This document shows positions 1-12,119 of a stretch of 64,000 bases of DNA, piece after piece; position 1 is the first letter of the stretch, and each line of letters begins with the position of its first letter. The notes under the pieces were generated by a model. It did not search any database. It was not told where the DNA came from and worked only from the letters and a program-made list of their open reading frames with translations. Source of the DNA: Pogonophryne albipinna (taxonomy: Eukaryota; Chordata; Actinopteri; Perciformes; Artedidraconidae). The position numbers were made by a program, and so were the translations under genes. The stretch is from positions 23,594,412 to 23,658,411 of the forward strand of contig CM053246.1 of the NCBI GenBank assembly GCA_028583405.1. Direction: 5' to 3'.

Positions 1-1133
1 AGAAGATATTACTGTCTGAGAACAGAAGTCAGGCACAGAAAGGCCCCAATATGCACTTTCAACCCCAGATCTCTGTAAACAATGTGTTGGGTATGTACTG
101 TACACATGTATCGGTTTATTTCATGAATTGGACGAGGGTAATGTCATATAAATACATTTTGCAAAGATGAAAACCTGTTATCTATTTTTGCATGTCCTCT
201 AGAGATGCTGTTTTAGGTGACGGTTAAATAGTGGGGTTTTTAAACAAAAAAAAATAGTTTCAGCTTCTTAAATGCATTTATTTTTAGATTTCTTTGTCAT
301 ACTGAGATCACAAGTTTAGGTCACCGCTGTGCAAAATCACAAGGGGATTTTCACTATTTTCATTAGATTTGATCGAAAAACAAATGAAGTCCTGGGTAAA
401 GTCATCTTGAAATTAATGAATTATAATAATAATTGGCTACAACACTGATGTTTGGAAGTTAGGATGTAATCACAGGTCAAACCTTTGTTAATATCTAAAC
501 TAAAGCATGGCATTGATCTTTCTTCACAGTAAAAGACAATGAATGAAGAACACACCATTACTGTAAATCAAAAGATCTAAATGAATATCTGATAACCTAA
601 TAGGGCTGACAGTAAGGGATGATAAGCATGAATAAAACATTTCCATGTTGTGTTTTATATTCTAAAATCGAACTGAACTCTAGATTGAATGGACTGGAAT
701 AGCCGGAAGGGAAGTTTAATAATCCATGACTCTTATGGACCACTATGACTAACATCAGGAATTGCAACGGATACACCGACTCCTCGTACACAAATCATAT
801 CGTTTCCCACCCTCGGGCTTCTTGTAACGGACAGGAATCTAATCAGATTTGGACTGCAAATTAATGTAATGAGGGATGTAAACAAAACATTTCCTGTGAA
901 GTGTTTTTAAATTAACAGAACAAATACTGTGAATTATTTCTGTAATGTCTGACTGTCAACTGTTAATCTTGATTTGGCCTTAAGCCTTCACTTTCTTTTC
1001 CCACAATGCCTGCTCTTACAAACTGAAATTGTGGCATGTGAAATATGTTGGCGTTGTGGATGCATGGGGCATCTAATGAAAGGTGCTGTTGAGTAACACA
1101 TAAGGACACAGAGTGTGCTGACAAGTAATAATG
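1..1133. other. Intergenic DNA, nothing recognised
   Basis: AT-rich sequence up to the target-site duplication of the Rex3 element. The short open frames here are interrupted and show no recognisable domain, splice-site pair or repeat family. Confidence 0.6.
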
Positions 1134-1143
1134 CAAAATATAT

Positions 1144-4100
1144 CCATCCATCCATCCATCCATCTTCTTCCGCTTATCCGTGGTCGGGTCGCGGGGGTAG
1201 CAGTTCCAGCAGAGAGCCCCAAACTTCCTTTTCCCTGGCGACATCAACCAGCTCTGACTGGGGGATCCCAAGGCGCTCCCAGGCCAGCGAAGAGATATAA
1301 TCCCTCCACCTGGTCCTAGGTCTACCCCTTGGTCTCTTCCCAGCTGGACGTGCCTGGAACACCTCCCTAGGGAGGCGCCCAGGTGGCATCCTAACTAGGT
1401 GCCCGAACCACCTCAACTGGCTCCTTTCGACGCGAAGGAGGAGCGGCTCAACTCCGAGTCCCTCCCTGATGACCGAACTTCTCACCTTATCCCTAAGGGA
1501 GACACCAGCCACCCTGCGGAGAAAACCCATCTCGGCCGCTTGTATCCGCGATCTCGTTCTTTCGGTCATGACCCATCCTTCATGACCATAGGTGAGGGTA
1601 GGAACGAAAATGGCCCGGTAGACAGAGAGCTTTGCCTTCTGGCTCAGCTCCCTTTTCGTCACAACGGTGCGGTAAAGCGACTGCAGTACCGCTCCCGCTG
1701 CTCCGATTCTCCGGCCCATCTCACGCTCCATTGTTCCCTCACTCGAGAACAAGAACCCGAGATACTTGAACTCCTTCACTTGGGGTAAGGACTCATTCCC
1801 TACTTGGAGTGGACAGTCCATCGGTTTCCTGCTGAGAACCATGGCCTCAGATTTGGAGGTGCTGATCCTCATCCCAGCCGCTTCACACTCGGTTGCGAAC
1901 CGATCCAGTGAGTGCTGAAGGTCGCAGACCGATGAAGCCATCAGAACCACATCATCTGCAAAAAGCAGTGGTGCAATCCTTAGTCCACCGAACTGCAGAC
2001 CCCCTCCCCCATGACTACGCCTCGAAATCCGATCCATGTATATTACAAACAGGATTGGTGACAAAGCGCAGCCCTGGCGGAGGCCAACCCTCACCGGAAA
2101 TGGGTCCGACTTACTGCCGAGGACCCAGACACAGCTCTCGCTTTGGGAGTACAGAGATTGGATGGCCCTGAGTAGAGACCCCCTCACCCCATACTCCCGC
2201 AGCACCTCCCACAGTAACTCCCTGGGAACCCGGTCATACGCCTTCTCCAAGTCCACAAAACACATGTACACCGGATAAGCGTACTCCCAGGCCCCCTCCA
2301 GGATCCTTGCGAGAGTAAAAAGCTGATCCGTCGTTCCACGACCAGGACGGAATCCGCATTGTTCCTCCTCAATCTGAGGTTCGACCCTCCTTTCGAGTAC
2401 CTTAGAGTAAACTTTCCCGGGGAGGCTGAGTAGTGTGATGCCTCTGTAATTGGCACACACCCTCTGATCCCCCTTTTTAAAAATGGGAACCACCACCCCG
2501 GTCTGCCACTCCTTCGGGAACCGTTTCCGACTTCCACGCAATGTTGATGAGACGTGTCAACCATGACAGTCCCTCAACACCCAGAGCCTTCAGCATTTCT
2601 GGGCGGATCTCATCCACCCCCGGGGCTTTGCCACTGTGGAGTTGTTTAACAACCTCAGTGACCTCCCCCCGGGAGATTGGTGCCGATCCCCCGTCATACT
2701 CCAGCTCTGCCTCTAACATAGAGGGCGGAGTTGTCGGGTTCAGGAGTTCCTCAAAGTGTTCCTTCCAACGCCCCAACACTCCATCAGTTGAGGTCAACAA
2801 CGTCCCATCCTTACTGTACACAGCTTGGATGGTTCCCTGCTTCCCCCTCCTGAGGTGTCGGAGAGTTTTCCAGAACAACTTTGGTGCCGCCCGAAAGTCC
2901 TTCTCCATGTCCTCTCCGAACTTCTCCCACACCCGCTGCTTTGCCTCGGCCACGGATGAGGCTGCTGCCCTTCGGGCCTGTCGGTACCTTGCAACTGCCT
3001 CGGGAGTCCCCCGGGATAACAAATCCCTGAAGGCCTCCTTCTTCAGTCGGACGGCTTCCCTGACCACCGGTGTCCACCAGGAGGTTCGAGGGTTACCGCC
3101 CCTTGAGGCACCTAGGACCTTGAGACCACAGCTCCCCGCCGCGGCTTCGGCAATAGAGGCTTTGAACACCGACCACTCTGGTTCAATGTCCCCAACCTCC
3201 ACAGGAATGCCTGAAAAGCTCCGCCGGAGGTGTGAGTTGAAGGCCTCCTGAACTTGGGCCTCCTCCAGACGTTCCCAGTTCACCCGAACTACACGTTTGG
3301 GCTTACCAGGTCTATCCAGAGGCTTCCCCCGCCACTCGACCCAACTCACCACCAGATGGTGATCAGTTGACAACTCCGCCCCTCTCTTTACCCGAGTGTC
3401 CAAAACATACGGCCTCAGGTCCGATGATACGATAACGAAATCGATCATGGACCTTCTGCCTAGGGTGCTCTGGTACCACGTACACTTATGAGCATCCTTA
3501 TGTTCGAACATGGTGTTTGTTATGGCCAATCCATGACTAGCACAGAAGTCCAGTAACAAACCACCACTCCGGTTCAGATCAGGGGGGCCGTTCCTCCCAA
3601 TCACGCCCCTCCAAGTGTCTCCATCATTGCCCACATGTGCGTTGAAGTCTCCCAGCAAGACTAAAGAGTCCCCTTCAGGAGCCCCATACAGGACTCTTTC
3701 CAGGGTCTTCAAGAAGGCCGTATACTCTGAACTGCTGTTGGGTGCATAAGCACACACAACAGTCAGAGTTTTCCCCCCCATAACCCGCAGGCGTAGGGAG
3801 GCGACCCTCTCGTCCACTGGGGTAAACTCCAACAACGAAGCACCCAACCGGGGACTTGTGAGTATCCCCACACCCGCCCGGCGCCTCACACCTTGAGCAA
3901 CTCCGGAGAAGAATAGAGTTCAACCCCTATCCAGAAGTAAGGTTCCAGAGCCGACGCTGTGCGTAGAGGTGAGCCCAACCAGATCCAACTGGTAACGCTC
4001 CACCTCCCGCACAAGCTCCGGCTCCTTCCCCCCCAGAGAGGTGACGTTCCACGTCCCCAAAGCCAGCTTCTGTCGCCCGGGTCTGGTCCGTCGAGACCCT

Positions 4101-4509
4101 CCGCTTTCACTGCCACCCTTCTGGCAGCGCACCCGACCCCATCGCTGTTTCCCGTAGGTGGTGGGCCCGCGGGATGGAGAAGCGGAGGTGTTGCCCACGT
4201 TGCCTTTTCGGGCTGGGCCCGGCCGGGCTCCGTGGCAAGCCCGGCCACCAGACGCTCACCGACGAGTCCTCCTTCTGGGCATGGCTCCAGAAAGGGACCC
4301 CGGGCTTCCTCCGGGCCGGGTATCCTCACTTCTTCTTGTTTTTTTTCATGAGGTCTTTTGAACCAATCTTAGTCTGGCCCCTTGCCTGAGACCAATTTGC
4401 CATGGGAGACCCTACCAGGAACACAAGGTTCCAGACAACACAGCCCCCAGGTTAATCAGGGCACACAAACCTCTCTACCACGGTAAGGTGCTGGTTCTTC
4501 AGAGAGGTA
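1144..4509 (-). mobile_element. Rex3-type RTE-clade LINE, near full length
   Basis: About 3.37 kb non-LTR retrotransposon on the minus strand. Its 3' end (plus 1144-1161) is the short GATG-type repeat tail usual for Rex3, and its 5' end lies at about 4509. A 10-bp direct repeat, caaaatatat, flanks it at 1134-1143 and 4510-4519 and is read as the target-site duplication. The plus segment 2489-2508 is the complement of the published Rex3 reverse primer site, and 2054-2075 resembles the forward primer site with a mismatch (both recalled, not looked up). Most Rex3 copies in fish are 5' truncated, so a copy reaching the 5' leader is less usual. The element has one nonsense codon and one frameshift. 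Confidence 0.93.
1174..4198 (-). pseudogene. Rex3 endonuclease-reverse transcriptase ORF, broken by one stop and one frameshift
   Basis: Roughly 1000 codons encode an apurinic-like endonuclease followed by reverse transcriptase, which together would nick the target and copy the element RNA (target-primed reverse transcription). Endonuclease motifs: LALGTWNVTSL near 4050, [11 protein letters not shown] near 3640, [11 protein letters not shown] near 3440 and [10 protein letters not shown] near 3360. RT motifs: ANYRGITLLS, FVDLEKAYDRVP, GLRQGCALSPILF and the catalytic LLFADDVVLM near 1960-1930. The C-terminal tail holds RPRGRPRTRWRDYI. A TGA at 3922-3920 stands where relatives have Trp (before TLFFSGV), and the same frame resumes at once. 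A one-base-type shift at about 2515-2522 moves the frame between KSETVP and EWQTGVVVP. The rest is open, which suggests a fairly recent insertion. Not functional as it stands. Confidence 0.92.
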
Positions 4510-4519
4510 CAAAATATAT

Positions 4520-7500
4520 AAGAAAATAAAATAGTCAAATATTACATACTGAGTCAACGATAAAATAGTCAACCACCTGTTGTTACTAATCTAAAACACA
4601 CGATATCTGTACTGTCAATTCCCTATGTTGTGATTCATTGTCCTTCACATGTAGCGCTTCAAATGTCTTGTAATTAAATTTGGCTTTGAACACTAGACAA
4701 CACATTTTGTCCCTGCTATCGAGTTTTAGTCATTTCTATTTATTGTGTTACATTTTGTTCTGCCTCTGTGTTTTGTGTTCTGAGCGCTCTGTGTGCTTGT
4801 CTTGAAAAACAACAAATCAGTTCCTCAAAGTAATAAAAGTGCTTCGTCATGTACATGTGAGGACTCTGGCTCCATCACAGATCCTCCATCCATCACTGGG
4901 CTCAGGGTAATGCCAGGTGGTGTCCATGGGTCATATGAATACTTTAATGATGAGAGTTTGCATACATGTCATTTATATAGTTGTTATATGTATTAGAAAC
5001 CTATGTTTATACTCTCCTTGCTTTAGTATTTTTTCTTGCGTTTAGTATGATTTATGATTGTTTAATGAAGGTTAATGTTCAAGTGTTTCTGGTTTGGGAA
5101 GGATAATTACTTTCTTTACTGCATGATGGATTGTCAATTTGCTGTTGAGCAACAACAGAAGGTTTTCGTTTCATTTTCTCATATGAAACGGCACCAATCG
5201 TTCCTTTTCCCCTTAGAGCAAACATTTTCTATTGGTATACTTCATGATGATCGACTTGTTGTAATGTCTAAACTATATAACAACAATTGATGAATACCAT
5301 TTTAAAATCTGCTCTATTTGTTGTCTTTTTCTGTTTCAGCTGCTGTCTTGCTGCTGCAACAAATACTCAGCATAAATGTCTCGGCTCGAGGTAAATAAGG
5401 TTCATGGCTTCCCCTCTTACTCACGCACACGCACACCTACACACCACTTCAACCTTTCTTATCAGGTACAAGTTAACTCTGCAGTCGTGCGTCACGTCTC
5501 ATGATCACTGGGTTTGGACTTGGATTTCTTCACATCTGTAAATGTTTTATCTTTTCTTCAGGGCTTTGTTCGCCGTTAATAAAGACATATTAGGACACAC
5601 ACACACACGCTGTTTGATCATGAACAAGTCAGTCAATAATTATTCTTTAACAAAGAATAATGCTTCAAAGACTGTCTTGGTTAATGCATTTTTAAGGGCA
5701 TAATTCAATTTTAAATGTAAAATTATATAAGAAGGACAAAGAGTTACTGAAATGTGTTGGTAAATTGGTAATACACCGGTCAACTGATAATTAGGTAATT
5801 CCTTATAGACTGTAGGCAGTTTTTTTTGGGTAGCTAGAGTTTATTTTAAAATCTCCAATTTGTTCTATCTCACTTCTGTGGTAAATTGGTTAAGATGTTT
5901 TTAAGCATGATACATGCTATGGATAATTTCTCACACTTTGAAATGTGATGCAGAATGCACTCTGTATTACAAATTAAATATCCCTGTATATCTAATGTAA
6001 TCTAAGGGACACCAACAACAACAAGTACGTGTTTATATCATTTTGTGGAAAACAAAAAAGCTGTATCTGATACAAAAGTGCTTGACATTTCCATGCACAA
6101 CTACTCACTGATGTGTAGTCCAGATCCGTTCTCTCTGTAACCACAACATAAAGAAAATCCACCCTGGAGCATGTTTTAAACCTTGATGAACATTTACCAT
6201 AAAATAGCTTATTTATGATTATACAATTCGAAAATAATGATTGGAATGATATAATAATTATATTTAAAGTGGTGCTTTTTCATGGTTTAATGGAAATAAC
6301 TTTATAAAATCAACAAATGGCTTTTATCCATTTATGTAGGAGTTTTCAAAGGTAAGATTCCAGGCTGACATATAAGCCCCAACAGCTGTCTCCCCTTGCT
6401 GCTCTCAGAGTTGACCTTTTTGAGTGCGAAACATCAAGCTTTCATGACAACACACTGCCTGCAGAGTTAATCACAGCATACAGACACCTACAGGGAGAGT
6501 TAGAGGGCTGATTGGAGACTGGCTCTATTTATGGAGCGACTGCAATCACTCTTTGCGTCCCCGGGTGTCATTTTACATATATCTCTCAGCTTTTCATATC
6601 TTTTAGCTTTTCATCAGAGAAACAGGCTTTTTCTGGCTGTCTGTACTTATACGCTCACTGATATGTCACACGTCACTTGCACAGTAGGAAGCTTCATCAA
6701 GAGCCTCTCCTCTCACCATACGGGGGAATTAATATTCATTTTCCTAATTAGGAAAACAGCAGCGGCTTTGAACGCTCTCATGAAGGATCAACATGGTCCT
6801 ATGAAATGCTCTTCAACTCTGATTAAACCCTCACGCTGTCAGAGCAACAGTCAGAGTGTAGTGGAGTCATTCTGCACTGTATGTGTGCAAAGTCTTTATC
6901 TGTAAGCATACGTAAGGCCGTGCATAGGTTATCTACATGTGAATAGACTATATAGATAAGTGTATACAGTATACGTTGTGCAGGGCAATGGCTGTGGTGG
7001 GTTGTGGGATACCTGCAGCATTTAACATTACATCAAGGAGTGTGATTATAGCAGGAAAAAACAACACTGATGAGGGCAGGCATGCTTCCCATTGTTCAGA
7101 CAAATCAGTAGCAGATCCTAAATCTTAAGCACTCCAGTCCTGATGTAGTGAAAAACCCATTCTGACACTCATCAACCGGATTATCATTAGCAAAAAAGGT
7201 TAAGATGTTTTATTAGTAAAACATATTTTACACCCAAAGGTGCATTTGTTCTGCAGGCAGGAGATTCAGCACTCAACAGAGGAACACATCACAGCACCAA
7301 AGCAAATTCATTAAGAGAAATATAACAAAAGAATACATAGTAAGGAAGGTCATGACAAATAATTCTACAAATACACAGTGTCCCTCACACTTAGCAGTGG
7401 TGTGTAAGCTTATTAGCCCACTCAACAATTTGGTTAAGATATTGTTTGTTTGCTAAGAGTCAGCTATCTATCTTTGACACAAGTTAAAAGGTCAAAAAGA

Positions 7501-9229
7501 TTTATTGGTCAAAGCCCGACAAAAAACGGTCATCATTTTTTGGATAATCTGAAAACAGGAATGTTTTCTGAGACAAACAAACACCAATGGGCATTTGTAC
7601 ACACTGTCTCACAATGCTTTCTTAATATCAATATTGAGTCAAGACTGTCATGATACTAGCCTTCTACACAATCAACAGCCTTTTCCCTAACGGTCGTATT
7701 GTCACAGATTGGACCGGGTATGAAGTCTATTTGTCTTCCTTTTTCTGGGATATGTTAAGATCCCATAAAGATTTATAGCACTAGGCGATACACTGCAGTG
7801 ACTGTTCCATGGCAGGACTAACTTTATTGTAGCAGACTCAAAATGGCACAATTGAAAAGTAGAATTTCTATATGGTCCTGTCCTCATTCTTACTTTGGCT
7901 CTTGTGTGTGTAGATACAGTTTATAAAGGAAAGGTAAGGGCACACCACCCTTGGGTGAGCCAATATAAGAACAGAATAATTTTCATATTATACCGACCAC
8001 TTTTACTCTTTGTTTTGTTTGTTAAAAAAATCTGTTTTCAAACCCAAATAAAAATGCTTAAATATGTCAATGTTCTTAATTTATCTGCAGGAATATGATG
8101 ATGATTATCTGTAGATGTCTAGGGCCCAAGAACCTGTGACACAAGAGCTTTGATTAAGTGGAGTAGAGGGCAATGAAATAATTACACAACAGGCTAATCA
8201 ACTGATTTGCAAAAATTAGAGCAAGAGGTGGAGAGAGGGATTTATCGGATTATAAATTCAAGATGAAAAATGAAACAAACTGTCATAATGGAGAGGATAT
8301 TAAGAACAAGACCTGATTAAAAAGATGCAACTGCACTTTATTTGCAGGTTGTTGGTCTTTTGTTGGATTGCTTTACCGAACATTATACCCGTAAGTTTAA
8401 AAAATCACCTGTCCCAACAAACACACATGTTACTTAGAGTATGGTAGTTTTAACCTTAAATAAAATACATGTTTGCCATGTGTGTTGATCCTGTGATAAT
8501 GTAATGGTAGGAAACAGTGTCCACAAGATGATGCTACAGTGAATTAAACAGAGGTTATTGCTGACCTGCAGCAGTGATGTAAAGGGTTCTACGTGTAATC
8601 AGTGTTGGTGTGATTACAAAAAAGAACACTTCTGATGATCGAGGTTCCGATGTTGAAGGTTTGAAGTTCGTCCAAACTGCGATAAGAGCTTGTCACCTCC
8701 ATATTTTTCTGTAACCAGGTTGTGCTTTTATCTTCTGTTACCATTCTTTCCCTGTAATCTAAAATGGGTAAGGGTTCAAGTAAAAGCCTTTGTACATGCC
8801 AATTGCACTTTAAGGTGTCCACATCTAATATGAGTAGTCCATAGCTGTTTGGAGACTTTTTTTGAAGCAGCAGTTTTAACATGCTTCTCTGTGGAGCAGC
8901 TGCAGGAAATGTTGAACATTAACAGCAGTTATTTATTCCAGCAGCTACAGGATTTTCTATCATGAGCAGAAAATATCAGTAATAACCAGATTGAATCAAA
9001 TGATTAGTGCAGCTGTATATGCAGTAAATGAACAGGACCATGAGACTGTAGCCCTCATGGCAGCACTGTAGGGCCAAACATAGGCCCAGCAGTGCTAATA
9101 TCAGTATGCTAATATGCTCACATTGACAATGTTAACTTGCTGATTTTAATTTAATTTGATCGTTTATTTGATGAGGGACAATGCACATTAATGAACACTT
9201 TAGACAGGTTATGTTTCCAGTGTAAATAT
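4520..9229. other. Intergenic DNA without recognised gene
   Basis: AT-rich sequence with short CA tracts near 5420 and 5600. The 124-codon open frame at 6531-6905 has no recognisable domain and unremarkable composition, so it is not called. No RNA gene or repeat family was recognised. Confidence 0.5.
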
Positions 9230-9235
9230 GCCGGA

Positions 9236-9462
9236 TTATAGCTTTGAGCTAGTTTCCATCCGTAGTCCCTGAGCAATGGGAGTGAGGGGGGGAAGGGGGA
9301 TGTCCGGTGCCTTGCTCAAGGGCACCACGGCAGGGCAGGAGGTGAACTGGGACCTCTCCAAGTAGAAGTCCACACTCCATATTTTTAGGTCTGGTCGGGG
9401 ACTTGAACCGGCGACCCTACAGTTCCCAGTCCAAGCCCCTACTGACTGAGCCACTGCCGGAC
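9236..9462 (-). mobile_element. tRNA-derived SINE
   Basis: On the minus strand the element starts with a tRNA-like head. The A box TGGCTCAGTCAG is at 9453-9442 and the B box GGTTCAAGTCC is near 9409-9399, the internal RNA polymerase III promoter. A tRNA-unrelated body follows to about 9236. A short direct repeat gccgga at 9230-9235 and 9465-9470 may be part of the target duplication. It lacks anticodon-arm and acceptor pairing, so it is not a tRNA gene. Confidence 0.85.
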
Positions 9463-9757
9463 AAAGCCGGACTGATGCTAAGCAGGTATGATATTTGACC
9501 ATTTTCACCTTCTCAGTTTCCAATGTTATCATTTTTAAAAGAATAATTCACATCCAAATAGATGATGTGTACATCAATTACTTAACCTTGAATTTCTGAA
9601 GAGAACTTGTATTTTTTTCTCACTTGCCTCCAGAATGAACAAAAGAGCAATTTGTGGAGTAAATCTCTTCCGCATAAATCGTGAGCAGGAAACTGTTTAA
9701 GCTGAAGTACTTTAAACGGTACGATTTTAGTCAAAATGAATGTCAAAGGTTGAGGTG

Positions 9758-10298
9758 GCGAGAGGTTTTGGTCCTGATGGAGAGAGGTTCTGGTCCTGAT
9801 GGAGAGAGGTTCTGGTCCTGATGGAGAGAGGTTTTGGTCCTGATGGAGAGAGGTTCTGGTCCTGATGGAGAGAGGTGTTGGTCCTGATGGAGAGAGGTGT
9901 TGGAGAGGTTCTGGTCCTGGTGGAGAGAGGTTCTGGTCCTGATGGAGAGATGTTCTGGTCCTGATGGAGAGAGGTGTTGGTCCTGGTGGAGAGAGGTTAT
10001 GGTCCTGGTGGAGAGAGGTTCTGGTCCTGATGGAGAGAGGTGTTGGTCCTGGTGGAGAGAGGTTCTGGTCCTGATGGAGAGAGGTGTTGGTCCTGATGGA
10101 GAGAGGTTCTGGTCCTGATGGAGAGAGGTTCTGGTCCTGATGGAGAGAGGTGTTGGTCCTGATGGAGAGAGGTTCTGGTCCTGATGGAGAGAGGTGTTGG
10201 TCCTGATGGAGAGAGGTGTTGGTCCTGATGGAGAGAGGTGTTGGTCCTGATGGAGAGAGGTGTTGGTCCTGATGGAGAGAGGTTCTGGTCCTGATGGA
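9758..10298. repeat. 22-bp minisatellite, about 24 copies
   Basis: Tandem repeat of a 22-bp unit (core ggtcctgatggagagaggt plus a variable three-base end such as tct, gtt, ttt or tat). One shortened unit lies near 9898-9906. Because 22 is not a multiple of 3, each reading frame cycles through all three frames every 66 bp. The minus strand is therefore open in several frames and gives artificial Ser/Pro/Leu/Gln-rich ORFs. These are not called as genes. Confidence 0.95.
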
Positions 10299-10383
10299 TT
10301 GTGTTGAAGGCAGAGCTGAAGTCCACAAACAGGATCCTGGCGTAGGTTCCTGCTGTGTCCAGGTGCTGGAGGAGGAAGTGAAG
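10299..10383 (-). mobile_element. LINE reverse transcriptase fragment (CR1/L2/Rex1 group)
   Basis: The minus strand reads [20 protein letters not shown] followed by NTI, the RT palm region around the first catalytic Asp ([10 protein letters not shown]) found in fish L2/CR1/Rex1-group LINEs. Homology stops exactly where the 22-bp minisatellite begins. The fragment is far too short to be functional. Confidence 0.8.
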
Positions 10384-11013
10384 TGATAACTATTAGTAAA
10401 CCATAATGATGGATGTTATTATCAGCAGCTGCCAATAGATCCCGTAAATCTTGTATGATGGACCTTTGAAGCACAAGCGCACGCACTATTGTGGGAACAA
10501 TCAAACGCACCCTCCCAGGCACTGCGTGTTAGCGAAGTACAACTGGGATTTCGATGAGGAAGATATGCTTGGTCAATTCTTAATAAAAAAGAAAAACCAA
10601 CAAATTGAGCACTTGAGTTTTCATTAGCAGCGCCTAGCTACAGCTGCGGAGCTTTGGTAAATACCACTAACAGTCTATTTCCTTAAAATGGTACATATCG
10701 CTGAATCTATATTTTCATCTTCAGGTGATGACATCTGCATAATGTCCCTGTACAATAAGATTCGAGCATTTTGTAATCCAGTGAGGAAATTTAAGACCAG
10801 TAAATATTGATTGATTAAACAACACTAAATAAAATGTGTTTTCTTCAAACTCAGACTCTCTGCTGCGGCTGTATCTCAAAGACAAAACAATTGTCTGATG
10901 ATCTTTGTTGAACAAGGTCTGATTGTCCTGTACATGTACAATGTGGGGTATTTTTAAATACTTTACTAAACCACATTCAATATTATGTTAGACACAAGTT
11001 AGTTATTACTCAC
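10384..11013. other. Unassigned DNA, possibly intron or 3' flank of the minus-strand candidate gene
   Basis: No coding frame or repeat recognised. It lies directly downstream of the candidate exon at 11014-11159 on the minus strand, so further exons of that gene could be hidden here. Confidence 0.4.
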
Positions 11014-11159
11014 ATATCAAAGTCTTTTCATCTGCAAGATGGAAGAATAGCTGGGTGCTGCCTGGAGAGACTGATGAGGAGTCACTGGCTGGCTTCAGCA
11101 GCTTTCCACACAAAGCCATCACATCTTCTCTTCCATAGTCCTCACTGTCCACTGGTGCT
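11014..11159 (-). CDS. Candidate internal exon of an unidentified host gene
   Basis: A 146-bp block on the minus strand lies between a plausible acceptor (CTCTTTTGACAG) and a strong donor (GTGAGT at 11013-11008). One frame is fully open and reads APVDSEDYGREDVMALCGKL, then LKPASDSSSVSPGSTQLFFH, LADEKTLIC. The acidic and serine-rich composition and clean splice signals argue for a real exon. I do not recognise the protein. Splicing the upstream candidate exon directly to this acceptor would create a TGA at the junction. So either translation starts here at the ATG at 11119-11117 (MALCGKL...), or an exon is missing between them. Confidence 0.45.
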
Positions 11160-11787
11160 CTGTCAAAAGAGTGAACATCACAGCTGTCATGAGTGTTTCT
11201 TTACTATACATTTTCAAACATAATTAATTTTAGCAGTGATTTGGACCAAGCATGTATGATGTAGTAATACAAAAAGTATTTTAGTTCACAGTGTGACATT
11301 AGCTAGTCATGTTAGCGTGTAATATATATAGAGCAGAGCTAACTAGCAAGTTAGCCGAACGTTAGCGGTTAGCTGTTTATGCTATGCTAGCTGTTGGCTA
11401 CTGAACATTAACAAACTAGATTCCGCTGTAAGAAAGCTGTGAAACTTTACATTAAACTTGGCCACAACACTGTGACACCCCGCTGCATGTTTATGTGCAA
11501 TTCTTCCGTGTTGGAGACGAGAGGGTGGGGGGGCAGCACTGCAATAAGCTGTAAACTAACGTTAGCAGCCGCATGTTAAGCCGGGTTTCCCGGGCGCAAC
11601 ATCTTGCAAGAAACAGCATCTCAGGGCTTCTTAACATTTAACAACCTATTAATGATGCATACCAACTTAACGGGAAGAAACTCAGCTAACTAGAAGAAGA
11701 AACGTAACCTTAAATAAAAAATAAAACATTTACAAACTAAGTAAGGATTATCTAAATACATGTTTAACTCCATTACAGTTGCAGGAC

Positions 11788-11982
11788 TCACCAGATCTCA
11801 AGTCTTCTGTTCTTTGTTGACGTCCCGATGCTCATATTTAACGTGTAGATATAAAACGATCCCGATATTAATCCATAAACTCCTGTAGCAGACATACAGA
11901 CAGCTGTAGCTCCAGCAGGAGGAGACCGCTCAAACTGACTTGGATGTTTCAAATGTGAACGACAGGCGCAGACAGTTCTCAT
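11788..11982 (-). CDS. Candidate first exon (5' UTR or short N-terminus) of the same unidentified gene
   Basis: The minus strand holds an open segment ending at a strong donor (TCTG then GTGAGTCC at 11787-11780). The last in-frame ATG gives MSIGTSTKNRRLEI before the junction. Upstream on the minus strand is a CCAAT motif (ATTGG on the plus strand, near 11980). The donor is in phase 2, but joining to the candidate exon at 11159 would give a stop codon, so this exon may be untranslated. Exact ends and function are unknown. Confidence 0.35.
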   Translation of the reverse strand: MRTVCACRSHLKHPSQFERSPPAGATAVCMSATGVYGLISGSFYIYTLNMSIGTSTKNRRLEIW

Positions 11983-12119
11983 TGGCAGGTTTCTTCGATG
12001 ACGTTTATATTAACCAATCAGGAGTGTTGTGGACTCATTCCAAACATGCCCGACTTGTCTGCCGTTTTGGCTGAATTCTATTTCAAGTGCCGTAGCTCTG
12101 GCTGTCGGCCAGAATCCGA

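Noticed and set aside
1399..3251. Plus-strand ORFs of 90-236 codons inside the Rex3 element
   Set aside because: Antisense shadows of the Rex3 coding frame, without any recognisable domain.
6531..6905. 124-codon plus ORF
   Set aside because: No domain, no signal or membrane pattern of note, no splice context and no repeat. Likely chance in AT-rich DNA.
9582..10522. Long minus-strand ORFs (about 250 codons) rich in Ser, Pro, Leu and Gln
   Set aside because: They are frame-cycling translations of the 22-bp minisatellite and are open in several frames at once. There is no start context, splice signal or domain.
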